This document shows, piece after piece, positions 6,684-14,089 of a stretch of DNA of 14,097 nucleotides (positions are counted from its first letter, which is position 1; every line of letters starts with the position of its first letter). The notes under the pieces are model-generated. The model was not told the DNA's origin. It did not search any database and saw nothing but the letters and a program-made list of their open reading frames with translations. The stretch is from AC-50 sp035640455 (GTDB taxonomy: Bacteria; Actinomycetota; Thermoleophilia; Gaiellales; Gaiellaceae). The position numbers and the translations under genes are program-made. Where the stretch lies: positions 1 to 14,097 of the forward strand of contig DASQWB010000171.1 in assembly GCA_035640455.1 (NCBI GenBank), given 5' to 3'.

Positions 6684-7160
6684 ATGCGCGCCCGGCCCGT
6701 GATCCTCGCGACCTGCGTGCTCGTCCTGGCCGGCTGCGGGAGCGAAGGGACCGTCTCCCCGAGACCCGAGGCCGTAAAGGGCTCGGTGCCGAAGCAGACC
6801 TCGACGCAAGCCACCACGCAGGCCACGACGACGACCCCGGCGGGCGGCGGCACGACGACCTCCGGCGGCGGTGGCGGCGGTGCCTCCGGCAAGGCGCTCT
6901 TTGCGAGCAACGGCTGCAACAGCTGCCACACCTACAAGCCGGCAGGCTCGAACGCCAAGATCGGCCCTGACCTCGACAACCTGGCCCAGTCCGCGAAGAA
7001 GGCGAAGCAGCCGCTCGAGCAGTTCACGCGCGAGTCGATCGTGAAGCCGAACGCGTACATCGCGCCCGGCTTTCCGCCGAACGTCATGCCGAGCACCTTC
7101 GCGAGCCTCCCGAAGAGCCAGCTCGACGCGCTCGTCTCGTTCCTGACGAAGGGCCACTGA
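6684..7160 (+). CDS. Lipoprotein c-type cytochrome
   Basis: The 158-residue precursor has an N-terminal signal with lipobox LAGC, whose Cys18 would be lipidated. Next come a Thr/Gly-rich flexible linker (about 39-68), the haem-binding motif CNSCH at 78-82 and a likely axial Met135 in PPNVMPSTF. The C-terminal helix LPKSQLDALVSFLTKG is the closing helix of class I cytochromes c. The domain would be tethered to the outer face of the membrane and carry electrons, perhaps to a terminal oxidase or another periplasmic redox partner; no partner gene is in the window. The ATG at 6684 starts directly at the signal peptide. Its stop TGA overlaps the CTG start proposed for the following HAD gene. Confidence 0.9.
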   Translation: MRARPVILATCVLVLAGCGSEGTVSPRPEAVKGSVPKQTSTQATTQATTTTPAGGGTTTSGGGGGGASGKALFASNGCNSCHTYKPAGSNAKIGPDLDNLAQSAKKAKQPLEQFTRESIVKPNAYIAPGFPPNVMPSTFASLPKSQLDALVSFLTKGH

Positions 7161-7984
7161 AGCTCTCGCCGGACTTCCCGGAGCGCGTCGACGCCTTCGC
7201 GTGCGACCTCGACCGGACGCTCGTCGGCGAGGACGGGCTCCTGCACGCGCGCACGCGCGAGGCGATCGCGGCCGCGCGTGCGGCCGGCGTCCACGTCGTC
7301 CTCGTTACCGGGCGGATGTTCCGGTCGATCCGGCCCTACGCGCTCGAGGGGCGCCTCGACGATCCCGTCGTCTGCTACCAGGGCGCCGTCGTCGCCGAGC
7401 CGCAGAGCGGCCGCTGGCTCCGGCACGTGCCGATCCCGCTCGACCGGGCCCGCGAGGCGATCGCGGCGGTCCACGACGAGGGCTTCGGCCTGAACTGCTA
7501 CGTCGACGACGAGCTCTACGTCGCCGAGGTGACGCCGGGGGCGCGGCGCTACGCGGACTTCCAGCACCTCGAGCTCCACGCGGTCGGCGATCTGCTTGCC
7601 TGGCTCGACCGGCCGCCGACGAAGCTCGTCGTGATCCACGACCCGGAGGTCCTCGACGGCCTCGAGGAGCGGCTGAAGGCTCGCTTCGACGCGCGGCTCT
7701 ACATCTCGAAGTCGCTGCCGTACTTCCTCGAGCTCGCGAGCCCGGACGTGACGAAGGCCTCGGGGCTCGAGTTCCTCGCTCGCAGGCTCGGCTTCGCGCG
7801 CAAGCGGACGGTCGCCTTCGGGGACGGCGAGAACGACGTCGAGCTGCTCGAGTGGGCCGGCTACGCCGTCGCGGTCGCGAACGCGCACGAGCGGGTGCTG
7901 GCCACCGCCGACCTCGTCTGTCCGAGCGTCGACGAGGAGGGCGTGGCCCAGGTCCTCGAAGCGTTCCTAGACTCTCACCGGTGA
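7157..7984 (+). CDS. Cof-type HAD-superfamily phosphatase, probable CTG start
   Basis: The product is about 275 residues with all four HAD motifs: I, ACDLDRTLVG with nucleophile Asp17 and Asp19; II, VVLVTGR; III, Lys200 in DVTKASGLEFL; and IV, AFGDGENDVELL (222-227 covers GDGEND). The cap lies between motifs II and III, as in Cof-like (type IIB) hydrolases, which act on sugar phosphates or other small phosphate esters. The true substrate is unknown. The first ATG in frame, 7316, would remove the catalytic Asp pair and motif II, and no ATG, GTG or TTG lies in frame upstream. CTG 7157 overlaps the cytochrome stop as CTGA and gives (M)KLSPDFPERVDAFACDLD. The 3' end overlaps serS as GTGA. Confidence 0.88.
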   Translation: MKLSPDFPERVDAFACDLDRTLVGEDGLLHARTREAIAAARAAGVHVVLVTGRMFRSIRPYALEGRLDDPVVCYQGAVVAEPQSGRWLRHVPIPLDRAREAIAAVHDEGFGLNCYVDDELYVAEVTPGARRYADFQHLELHAVGDLLAWLDRPPTKLVVIHDPEVLDGLEERLKARFDARLYISKSLPYFLELASPDVTKASGLEFLARRLGFARKRTVAFGDGENDVELLEWAGYAVAVANAHERVLATADLVCPSVDEEGVAQVLEAFLDSHR

Positions 7985-9174
7985 TCGACCTCAAGGCCGC
8001 ACGTGCCGACCCCGACCGCTTCCGCGCCGCCGTGGCGCGGAAGGGCTTCGACGGGGCGTTCGAGGAGCTGCTCGCCACCGACGAGCGGTGGCGCTCGCTC
8101 GTGCCGAAGGTCGACGACCTGCGGAGCCGCCAGAAGCTGGCGGGCAAGCCGACGCCGGAGCAGATCGAGGAGCTCCGGCGCGTGAAGGAGGAGCTCCAGC
8201 GGCTCGAGACCGAGCTCGCGGAGGCCGAAGCCGCGCGCGACGCCGCGCTGCAGCAGGTGCCGAACCCGCCGCACGAGTCGGTGCCGGACGGCGACACCGA
8301 GGACGACGCCGTCGAGATCCGCCGCTGGGGCGATCCGCCAGCGCTCGCCCAGCCGAAGGATCACCTCGAGCTCGGGCGCTTCGAGATGGAGCGCGCGGCA
8401 AAGGTCTCGGGGTCGCGGTTCGGCTACTGGATCGGCGACACGGCGCTGCTCGCCTTCGCGGTGTATCGCTTCGCGCTCGACCGGTTGGTGGCGCGCGGCT
8501 TCACGCCCGTCCTGCCTCCGGTGCTCGTGCGGGAGGAGGCGATGTACGGCACCGGGTTCTTCCCGAGCGAGAAGCACGACTATTACGAGATCCCGGCCGA
8601 CGGCCTCTATCTCGTCGGCACCTCCGAGGTGCCGCTCGCCGGCCTGCACATGGGCGAGATCCTCCAGGCGCTGCCGCTGCGCTACACGGCGTTCTCGAGC
8701 TGTTTCCGCCGCGAGGCCGGGGCTGCGGGGCGCGACACGCGCGGGATGTTCCGCGTCCACCAGTTCGAGAAGGTCGAGATGTTCGTCTGGTGCCCATCCG
8801 AGGAGTCGTGGGAGGAGCACGACCGCCTGCTCGCGCTCGAGGAGGAGCTCGTCCAGGAGCTCGGCCTTCCGTACCGGGTCATGAACATCGCGGCCGGAGA
8901 CCTGTCCGCGGCGGCCGCGAAGCGCTACGACATCGAGGCGTGGTTCCCGAGCCAGGAGCGCTACCGCGAGATCACGTCGTGCTCGAACACGACCGACTAC
9001 CAGGCGCGGCGGCTCGGGACGCGGTTCCGGCGCGGGGAGGCGCTCGAGACGCCGCACACGCTGAACGGCACCGCGGCGACCGGCCGCTGGGCGCTCGCGA
9101 TCCTGGAGAACTTCCAGGGCGAGGTGCCCGAGGTGCTGCGGGGCTACGGCGCGCCCGCTACCGTGACCCGCTAG
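7981..9174 (+). CDS. serS: Seryl-tRNA synthetase
   Basis: The 397-residue class II synthetase charges tRNA-Ser with serine. The N-terminal MIDLKAARADPDRFR and the charged coiled-coil arm (about 28-92) that grips the long variable arm of tRNA-Ser are present. The catalytic core shows GTSEVPL (213-219, serine pocket), motif 2 CFRREAGAAGRDTRGMFRVHQ (241-261), FEKVEMF, and ITSCSNTTDYQARRL (331-345). Motif 3 lies at PHTLNGTAATGRWALAILE, with its conserved arginine at 369. It is shorter than the usual 420-430 residues, with a reduced coiled-coil arm. GTG 7981 overlaps the HAD stop as GTGA, so translation is probably coupled. The tRNA gene for its own substrate starts on the last base of its stop codon. 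Confidence 0.97.
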   Translation: MIDLKAARADPDRFRAAVARKGFDGAFEELLATDERWRSLVPKVDDLRSRQKLAGKPTPEQIEELRRVKEELQRLETELAEAEAARDAALQQVPNPPHESVPDGDTEDDAVEIRRWGDPPALAQPKDHLELGRFEMERAAKVSGSRFGYWIGDTALLAFAVYRFALDRLVARGFTPVLPPVLVREEAMYGTGFFPSEKHDYYEIPADGLYLVGTSEVPLAGLHMGEILQALPLRYTAFSSCFRREAGAAGRDTRGMFRVHQFEKVEMFVWCPSEESWEEHDRLLALEEELVQELGLPYRVMNIAAGDLSAAAAKRYDIEAWFPSQERYREITSCSNTTDYQARRLGTRFRRGEALETPHTLNGTAATGRWALAILENFQGEVPEVLRGYGAPATVTR

Positions 9175-9265
9175 GCGGGGTGCCGGAGCGGTCGAACGGG
9201 GCGGTCTTGAAAACCGCTGGCGGCCGAAAGGTCGTCCGTGGGTTCGAATCCCACCCCCGCCGCCA
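9174..9265 (+). tRNA. tRNA-Ser (anticodon UGA)
   Basis: A complete cloverleaf with a long variable arm is visible. Acceptor stem GGCGGGG (9174-9180) pairs with CCCCGCC (9255-9261), followed by discriminator G and an encoded CCA (9263-9265). Anticodon stem GCGGT/ACCGC (9201-9205, 9213-9217) encloses loop CTTGAAA with anticodon TGA at 9208-9210. T stem GTGGG/CCCAC (9238-9242, 9250-9254) encloses TTCGAAT. The extra arm between 9218 and 9237 marks it as class II. It reads UCA and, by wobble, other UCN serine codons. The first base is also the last base of the serS TAG stop. Confidence 0.97.
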
Positions 9266-9269
9266 TCGT

Positions 9270-9295
9270 GGAAGCGGGGCCGAAGCCCCGCTCCC
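9270..9295. terminator. GC-rich hairpin between convergent units, probable terminator
   Basis: AGCGGGGC (9273-9280) and GCCCCGCT (9285-9292) form a perfect 8-bp stem closed by a CGAA tetraloop, extendable by two G-C pairs past one mismatch. It lies 7 bases after the tRNA and 26 before the end of the convergent beta-helix gene. There is no U tract, as is common in high-GC actinobacteria. It could serve both strands or define the tRNA 3' end. Confidence 0.62.
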
Positions 9296-9318
9296 ATTGC
9301 CGTTTAAAGCCTCCCCGA

Positions 9319-10780
9319 CTACTTCGTGAAATTGAAGTAGGCGACGTGATCCGAGTTGTCGCTTAGCCGCACGGTCAGCTTGCGGCAGGTCATTGCCCAG
9401 GCCTTGTCGGTCTTCCAGAGATACGTGTAGCGGTCGCTCGCGGGGTCGTAGGACAGGGTCCCGGCTGTGGCCGGGGTGCCGTCGACGAGCGCGCCCGAGG
9501 TGTTGCAGGGAGTGATCTGCTGGGACTTCGGATAGCCCGCAGCGAAGATGTTAAGCCCCTGGTTGCCGCCCAGGCTGAACTTCACCGGTACGCTGCTTCC
9601 GGCCTTGGCGGTGTTGAAGGTCGGCGGATTACGAACCGGAGAGAAAAAGCCGGTGAACGTGTAGCCGACGCGCTCATACGCACCGATGTCGCAGCCTCCG
9701 CCCTGAGGTCGGGAAACGCCGCGCTGGTCGGTGGCCGGGCAGTTGGCGAGTACAGCCGCGTCGATCGCCGGACTCCCCGACGGCAGCGCCATCGTCTGGG
9801 TTGGGCCGCCATTGTCGGCGAGAGGACCGAGCATCGGGTCCTGGTTGATCCCCGGGCAGGTCGCGTCGGGCCAGCTCAAGTTGCCGAGCCCCGCGATCAC
9901 CCCAAAGGTCGCGTCGCAATTCCCACCGGCGGGACTGTTCGCCACGATGCTGTTCTGGAGACTCACGTTGCCGAATTCCGAGCGGATCCCACCTCCGTTT
10001 GCCGAGGAGTTGCCGGAGAAGGTGGAGTTCGTGACCGTGACCGTGGCGTTGGTGTAGATCGCGCCTCCCTGGTATCCGGAGGCGTTCCCAACGAAGGTGC
10101 TGTTCGTGATGCTCATCGTGCCACCGCCGGCGTCAATGGCGCCGCCGTAGCAGTACGTACAGGTGGATCGAATTGCCGACGAAGGTGGTTCCGGTGACGG
10201 TCGCCGTGTTTCCCAGCTGGGCAATCGCCGCTCCGTACCCGTTTCCTGAGTTCCCCGAGAACGTGCTGTCCTTGACGATGAGCGCGCCCCCGTTGAAGAT
10301 CCCGCCCCCGTAGCCAAACGTGATGTTGTTGTTGGAGATCGTCGTGTTCTCTACGGTGAGTGATCCGGCGTTGTAGATACCGGCGCCAGTTCCCGCTTCC
10401 AGGCCGTCGGCGATCGTCACGCCCACGAGACTTGCGGTGACGCCGGAACCTATGTCCACCACGCGGCCGTTGTTGTTTCCGCTCACTGTCAGGCTGGCAG
10501 CGCCTGGCCCATTGATCGAGAGATCGTCGGTCACGGACAGGGCGCCGCTAGTGAGCGTGATCGCCCCGGTGACCCCGGAGCCGAAGGTGATCGTGTCTGC
10601 CCCGGCCGACGCGTTCGCGTCGACGATCGCCTGGCGCAGCGATCCCGCGCCGGAGTCGTTCGTGTTGGTCACGGTGAATGTGGCTGCCTGAGCAGGCGCG
10701 GCGGAAGCCGCCAACGCCGCCGCGACGGCTACCGCTCCGCCGGCCAGCCGCAGGCGCCCGAATGAAGGACGGAAGAACAT
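9319..10780 (-). pseudogene. Secreted beta-helix (choice-of-anchor Q) protein with PxKF domain, one-base frameshift
   Basis: ATG 10780 is preceded by a strong ribosome site, GAGGAGG, 5 bases upstream. A signal peptide ends near APAQA-ATF, followed by FTVTNTNDSGAGSLRQAI, the usual opening of these proteins, then repeats of the TISNNN/TFSGNS type that form a parallel beta-helix. The frame breaks after FVGNS (residue 204, about 10168) and would stop 13 codons later at TGA 10133. The frame one base on carries straight through YGGAIDAGGGTMSITNSTF, further repeats, and the choice-of-anchor Q ending CDIGAYE. Next is a C-terminal domain with GSSVPVKFSLGGNQGL and a KLTVRLSD finish, recognisable as PxKF, to 9319. 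Removing one base yields a single 486-residue protein. The cause is an insertion, true decay or a sequence error. Its base composition is less GC-rich than its neighbours, which may mean transfer. Confidence 0.82.
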
Positions 10781-10899
10781 GAAGACCTCCTCGCGCATGA
10801 ACCGTGTGGCATGCGGGGTTCCCCGGGACGGCATCCGCCGCCCGTAGCGAGGCTCCATGGACCCCTTGCCGCGCCTGCCACAGGTCTCCCCTAGTTCCA
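10781..10899 (-). other. Long 5' leader of the beta-helix gene
   Basis: If the promoter ahead of it is correct, about 119 bases separate the transcript start from ATG 10780. The leader RNA can form a hairpin from GGGCGGC and GCCGTCCC (with a bulge, about 10822-10840) and a small CGGG-GAAC-CCCG stem beside it. It matches no riboswitch class I can name; I checked c-di-GMP-I and c-di-AMP motifs by eye without success. It contains no credible small gene. Confidence 0.35.
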
Positions 10900-10905
10900 C
10901 CAGTG

Positions 10906-10934
10906 AGGCTACGCCGTTGTGACGAATGTTTCAA
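10906..10934 (-). promoter_or_regulatory. Putative promoter of the beta-helix gene
   Basis: On the minus strand TTGAAA (10934-10929) and TAGCCT (10911-10906) are separated by exactly 17 bases, an optimal sigma-70 spacing with a TANNNT -10. Transcription would start near 10899. It lies between the S8 protease hairpin and the beta-helix start codon, showing that the two exported-protein genes need not share a transcript. Confidence 0.6.
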
Positions 10935-10942
10935 GGGGGAGA

Positions 10943-10959
10943 GACCGCCTGCGGCGGTC
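10943..10959 (-). terminator. Hairpin after the S8 protease gene
   Basis: GACCGCC (10943-10949) and GGCGGTC (10953-10959) form a perfect 7-bp stem with a 3-base loop, 8 bases beyond the TAA of the protease gene. On the transcript it is followed by a C/U-rich run rather than a clean U tract, so termination may be partial. Confidence 0.5.
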
Positions 10960-10967
10960 GGGAGCCC

Positions 10968-12986
10968 TTAGCGCAGCGAGATCCGCGCGCAGCTCTGATC
11001 GCTCTCGTTGTCAGAGCGGTCCCACGCCCACACGCAGAACTTGTACGCGCCCCGCGGGCGGCGGCTCGGCGCCTTCCACACGAGCGACCGCAGCGCACCC
11101 GAGTCGACGGGGCCGAGGCCGCTGCTCGAGCTGAAGAGCGGCTTCGAGCCGCGGTAGACGCGCACCAGGCGACGCGCGACGCCCGTCTCGTCCGAGACGC
11201 GAAACCGCAGCGTCAGCCGCGCGCCGTAGCGACCGGAGGAGCGCAACGCCTGCGTCTTCGGGGCCATGACGTCGAGCACGTCAGCGCCGAAGTCGCGCGA
11301 GCCGGTGGCGCCGGAGAGCGGGTCGCGGACGTCGACGTGCGCCTCGAGCCGCTGACCTCCGACGTCCGCCGGCAGGCTCCACGTGCAGCGGACGGTGCCG
11401 TTGTCGAGACGCTGCTCGGTCGCCTCGAGCGTGCGGCTGCCGACGTGCGCGGTGCATGTGACCGAGGCGTCCAGCACAGTCACGCCGTCCTGATAGGTCA
11501 CGTCCGCCGTCGCGGAGGCTGACTGCCCGCCCTGGACCTGGCCGGTGAAGCGAGGCTCGCCGACCACGACCGCGTCGTCGGTGCTCTTGCCCGTCGCGAG
11601 CTGCACGGCGGCCGCCGCGTTCAGGATCCCCCAGCCGTGGTCCGGCGACCAGGGCGCTCCCGGCGCGCGGGTGGCCGACTTGAGCAGGATGCTCACGACC
11701 TCGGAGCTCGTGAGCTCGGGCTTCGCCGCCCAGACGAGCGCAGCGACTCCCGCGGCCTCGGGCGCGGCGAACGACGTGCCGTCGGAGTAGCCGTAGCGGG
11801 CACCTGTGACGGGATTCGTGAACTTCGTCCCACAGGCCGAGTCGAACAGGGACGCGACCGACGGCAGCGCGCCGAGGACGCCGACGTTGCAAAGGGGCTT
11901 GTCGGTGAAGGTGCCGGGCGCGAGGAGCGACAGGTGGTCGCCCCAGCTCGACCACGACGCGGGGCGGTCGGCGGCGTCGCTCGCGCCGACCGCGAGCCCG
12001 TAGCCGGGCGCGCCGCCGGCCGGCTGGAGGTACGCGGCGGGATAGTCGACAGTGCCGCCCTCGTTCCCCGCAGCCGCGACGAGCAGGACGCCCTTCGAGA
12101 TCGCGTAGTTCATCGCGTCCTTCTCGACGAGCGAGATCCCCGAGCCGCCGAAGCTCATGTTGATGATGCGAACGCCCGCGTCGGTCAGCGTGTGGATCGC
12201 CGTCGCCATCGTGTACGAGTCGAGCTCGAGATCCTTGACGATCATGAGCCGGCAGCCGCCGCAGAAGCCGGCCATGCCCTGGCCGTCGTCGTTCGTCGCG
12301 CCGATGAGCGACGAGACGAACGTGCCGTGGCCGAGCGTGTCCAGCGAGCTTGTGGCCTGGTCGAGGAAGTACCAGCTCTGGGCGACCTTGCCGGCGAGAT
12401 CCGGAACGGCTGCGTAGCCCGTATCGATGACCCCGACCACGATTGCCGGGCTGCCGCGCTCGACGTTCAGCGCGCGGTCGACGCCGACGTGTGAGAACTG
12501 CCACTCGTACGGGACGCGGCTCACCGGATCGAGCGCGGTCGTCAGCGGGTCGTTCCGCCGGTGGAGCGTCGCCCGCTCGCGGACCGGCTCGACGTAGCGC
12601 AGCCGCGCGTCGCTCCCGACAGCGGCGTCGAGGGCTCGTAACCTGTCGGCGCCGCCGGTCACCTCGAGCGCCCGCAAGCCCATGTTCAGCGAGACGGGCG
12701 AGACGCCGTAGTCGCGCGTGACGGCCGCACCGTCGGCGCCTTCGGCGAGTCCGACCACCGCGCGTCCCCCGGCGAACATGACCGCCGCGGCCATGCCCGT
12801 GTGGAGTCGCTCGCGCGACCAGCGCATCGGACGGAGCGCGATCGGCCGCGGCGGGCTCACGAGGAGGCGGCTCGGCCGGAGGTCGGCCCGGAGCGTGACG
12901 GACCGAAGAGGAGTCCGCGCGGCTGCGGGCCCTGGCAGCGAGGCCAGCGCCGCGAGCCCCGCAACGATCAGTAGCCGCATGCGCAT
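10968..12986 (-). CDS. Secreted S8 family (subtilisin-like) serine peptidase
   Basis: The product is 672 residues. A signal peptide (LLIVAGLAALASLPGPAAA) is followed by a propeptide-like region of about 130 residues. The S8 domain has the full catalytic set: Asp188 in VVGVIDTGY, His220 in LGHGTFVSSLIGA, oxyanion Asn308 in AAAGNEGG, and Ser405 in DGTSFAAPEAAG. The domain ends near residue 465. Two beta-sandwich-like regions follow (about 475-570 and 575-672); the last looks like a bacterial extracellular binding module and ends YKFCVWAWDRSDNESD. Paired cysteines (242/245, 366/385, 511/534, 651/666) suit an exported enzyme. ATG 12986 is chosen because it begins the signal peptide. ATG 12980 is equally possible, and GTG 13049 with AGGGG before it would add a 21-residue Ser/Arg-rich extension. 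The substrate is unknown. Confidence 0.92.
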   Translation of the reverse strand: MRMRLLIVAGLAALASLPGPAAARTPLRSVTLRADLRPSRLLVSPPRPIALRPMRWSRERLHTGMAAAVMFAGGRAVVGLAEGADGAAVTRDYGVSPVSLNMGLRALEVTGGADRLRALDAAVGSDARLRYVEPVRERATLHRRNDPLTTALDPVSRVPYEWQFSHVGVDRALNVERGSPAIVVGVIDTGYAAVPDLAGKVAQSWYFLDQATSSLDTLGHGTFVSSLIGATNDDGQGMAGFCGGCRLMIVKDLELDSYTMATAIHTLTDAGVRIINMSFGGSGISLVEKDAMNYAISKGVLLVAAAGNEGGTVDYPAAYLQPAGGAPGYGLAVGASDAADRPASWSSWGDHLSLLAPGTFTDKPLCNVGVLGALPSVASLFDSACGTKFTNPVTGARYGYSDGTSFAAPEAAGVAALVWAAKPELTSSEVVSILLKSATRAPGAPWSPDHGWGILNAAAAVQLATGKSTDDAVVVGEPRFTGQVQGGQSASATADVTYQDGVTVLDASVTCTAHVGSRTLEATEQRLDNGTVRCTWSLPADVGGQRLEAHVDVRDPLSGATGSRDFGADVLDVMAPKTQALRSSGRYGARLTLRFRVSDETGVARRLVRVYRGSKPLFSSSSGLGPVDSGALRSLVWKAPSRRPRGAYKFCVWAWDRSDNESDQSCARISLR

Positions 12987-13073
12987 GTGAGGAGGGGATG
13001 AGGCTCCGGAGGAGCGTGAAGAGCTTCGACCCGAGCGGGTGCGCGCCACATCACCCCTACGGGGGTCAAGCGC

Positions 13074-13079
13074 TAGCGT
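13074..13079 (+). promoter_or_regulatory. Possible -10 element for a leaderless RuBisCO-like transcript
   Basis: TAGCGT (TANNNT type) ends 8 bases before GTG 13088, with no ribosome site between them. This is the geometry of leaderless transcription, also seen ahead of the cytochrome and GNAT genes. No clear -35 is visible. Confidence 0.33.
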
Positions 13080-13087
13080 TCGCCGGC

Positions 13088-14089
13088 GTGGTTCGCGTCA
13101 CCTACGAGCTCGAGCCGGCGGAGTGGGCCGAGGAGCTCGCGCGGCTCGAGTCGATCGGGCTCCCGGACGGCCCGGACGAGGTCCGCGGCGAGGTCGTCTC
13201 CGTCGAGGACGGGAGGGCCGTGCTCGACTTCCCGGACCGCAACTGGGAGGGTGACGTGACGCTCCTCGTCTCCGCGCTCGTCGCCGGCGAGTGGGCCGAT
13301 AGCGCCGCGCTCCGACGCTGCCGCCTCGTCGCCCTCGACTGGCCGGACGGCCTCCCCGGCCCGGCCTTCGAGCCCGTCGATCGGGTCGTCGTCGGCGCGA
13401 TCGTCAAGCCGTCGCTCGGCCTCCGCCCCCGCGAGGTCGCCGAGACCGCGGCCGCCCTCGCGCGCGGCGGCGCCGACCTGGTCAAGGACGACGAACTCCT
13501 CGGCGACCGTGAGTGGTGCCCGCTCGAGGAGCGCGTGCGAGCGGTGACGGCGGCGATCCCGCCCGAGGTTCGCTACGCGCCGAACCTGAGCGGGTCGGCC
13601 GGCGGGCTCCTCGTCCGCGCCGAGCACGCGGTCGAGCTCGGCGCGGGTGCGCTGATGGTGAACGCGTTCGCGCAGGGCCTCGACGCGTTGCGCCTCCTGC
13701 GGGAGGCCGACCTCGGCGTCCCGCTCTTCGCCCACCGGGTCGGTGCGGCACTCTGGCTGCGCGGCTCGTTCGGGATCTCCGGCACGGTTCTCACCGAGCT
13801 GACGCGGCTCTGCGGCGGCGACTACGTCCAGGCAGGATCGTTCACGGAGCAGGTCTTCGACGGCGAGGACGAGGTGCGCGCCCAGGTCGCCGCTTGCCAC
13901 CGCCCGCTGGGCGTGCGGCGCTCGACGGCCGTTCTCGGCGGCGGCGTCGGGCCCGAGAACGCGGCCGAGCAGGTGCGCCGCTCCGGCGCGGACGGAGGGC
14001 TGATGGTGCTCCTCGGCGCGCGCGCCTACCTCCATCCGGGCGGCGTCGAGGAGGGTGTGCGGGCGACGGTCGAGGCGGTGGCGCGATAG
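13088..14089 (+). CDS. RuBisCO-like protein (form IV), short variant
   Basis: The 333-residue product has a RuBisCO large-subunit-type barrel after a reduced N-terminal domain (about 100 residues). In spinach numbering, Lys175 is kept as Lys107 in VGAIVKPSLGL, Lys201/Asp203/Glu204 as Lys133/Asp135/Glu136 in GGADLVKDDELLGD, and His294/Arg295 as His216/Arg217 in LFAHRVGAAL. His327 of GIHFR is replaced (GISGT), the loop-6 Lys334 is absent (SFTEQVFDGE), and the Gly-Gly phosphate loop reads MVLLGARAYL. It therefore cannot be a carboxylase. Family precedents include DK-MTP enolase (MtnW) and 3-oxo-isoapionate-type decarboxylases, but no salvage or sugar-acid genes are nearby. GTG 13088 begins the conserved MVRVTYELEP. 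An open frame extends upstream to 12998 but lacks homology-like features. It is divergent from the S8 protease. Confidence 0.87.
   Translation: MVRVTYELEPAEWAEELARLESIGLPDGPDEVRGEVVSVEDGRAVLDFPDRNWEGDVTLLVSALVAGEWADSAALRRCRLVALDWPDGLPGPAFEPVDRVVVGAIVKPSLGLRPREVAETAAALARGGADLVKDDELLGDREWCPLEERVRAVTAAIPPEVRYAPNLSGSAGGLLVRAEHAVELGAGALMVNAFAQGLDALRLLREADLGVPLFAHRVGAALWLRGSFGISGTVLTELTRLCGGDYVQAGSFTEQVFDGEDEVRAQVAACHRPLGVRRSTAVLGGGVGPENAAEQVRRSGADGGLMVLLGARAYLHPGGVEEGVRATVEAVAR

Noticed and set aside
7975..9297. 440-codon minus-strand open frame opposite serS and the tRNA
   Set aside because: It crosses a clear tRNA and mirrors serS codon structure, so it is a compositional shadow.
11637..12494. 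Plus-strand open frame inside the S8 protease gene
   Set aside because: The translation is low-complexity and charge-rich, while the minus strand encodes a full catalytic triad.
13031..13070. TTGACC on the minus strand (13068-13063) as a -35 for the S8 protease
   Set aside because: No -10-like hexamer lies 15-19 bases downstream; that region is GC-only.
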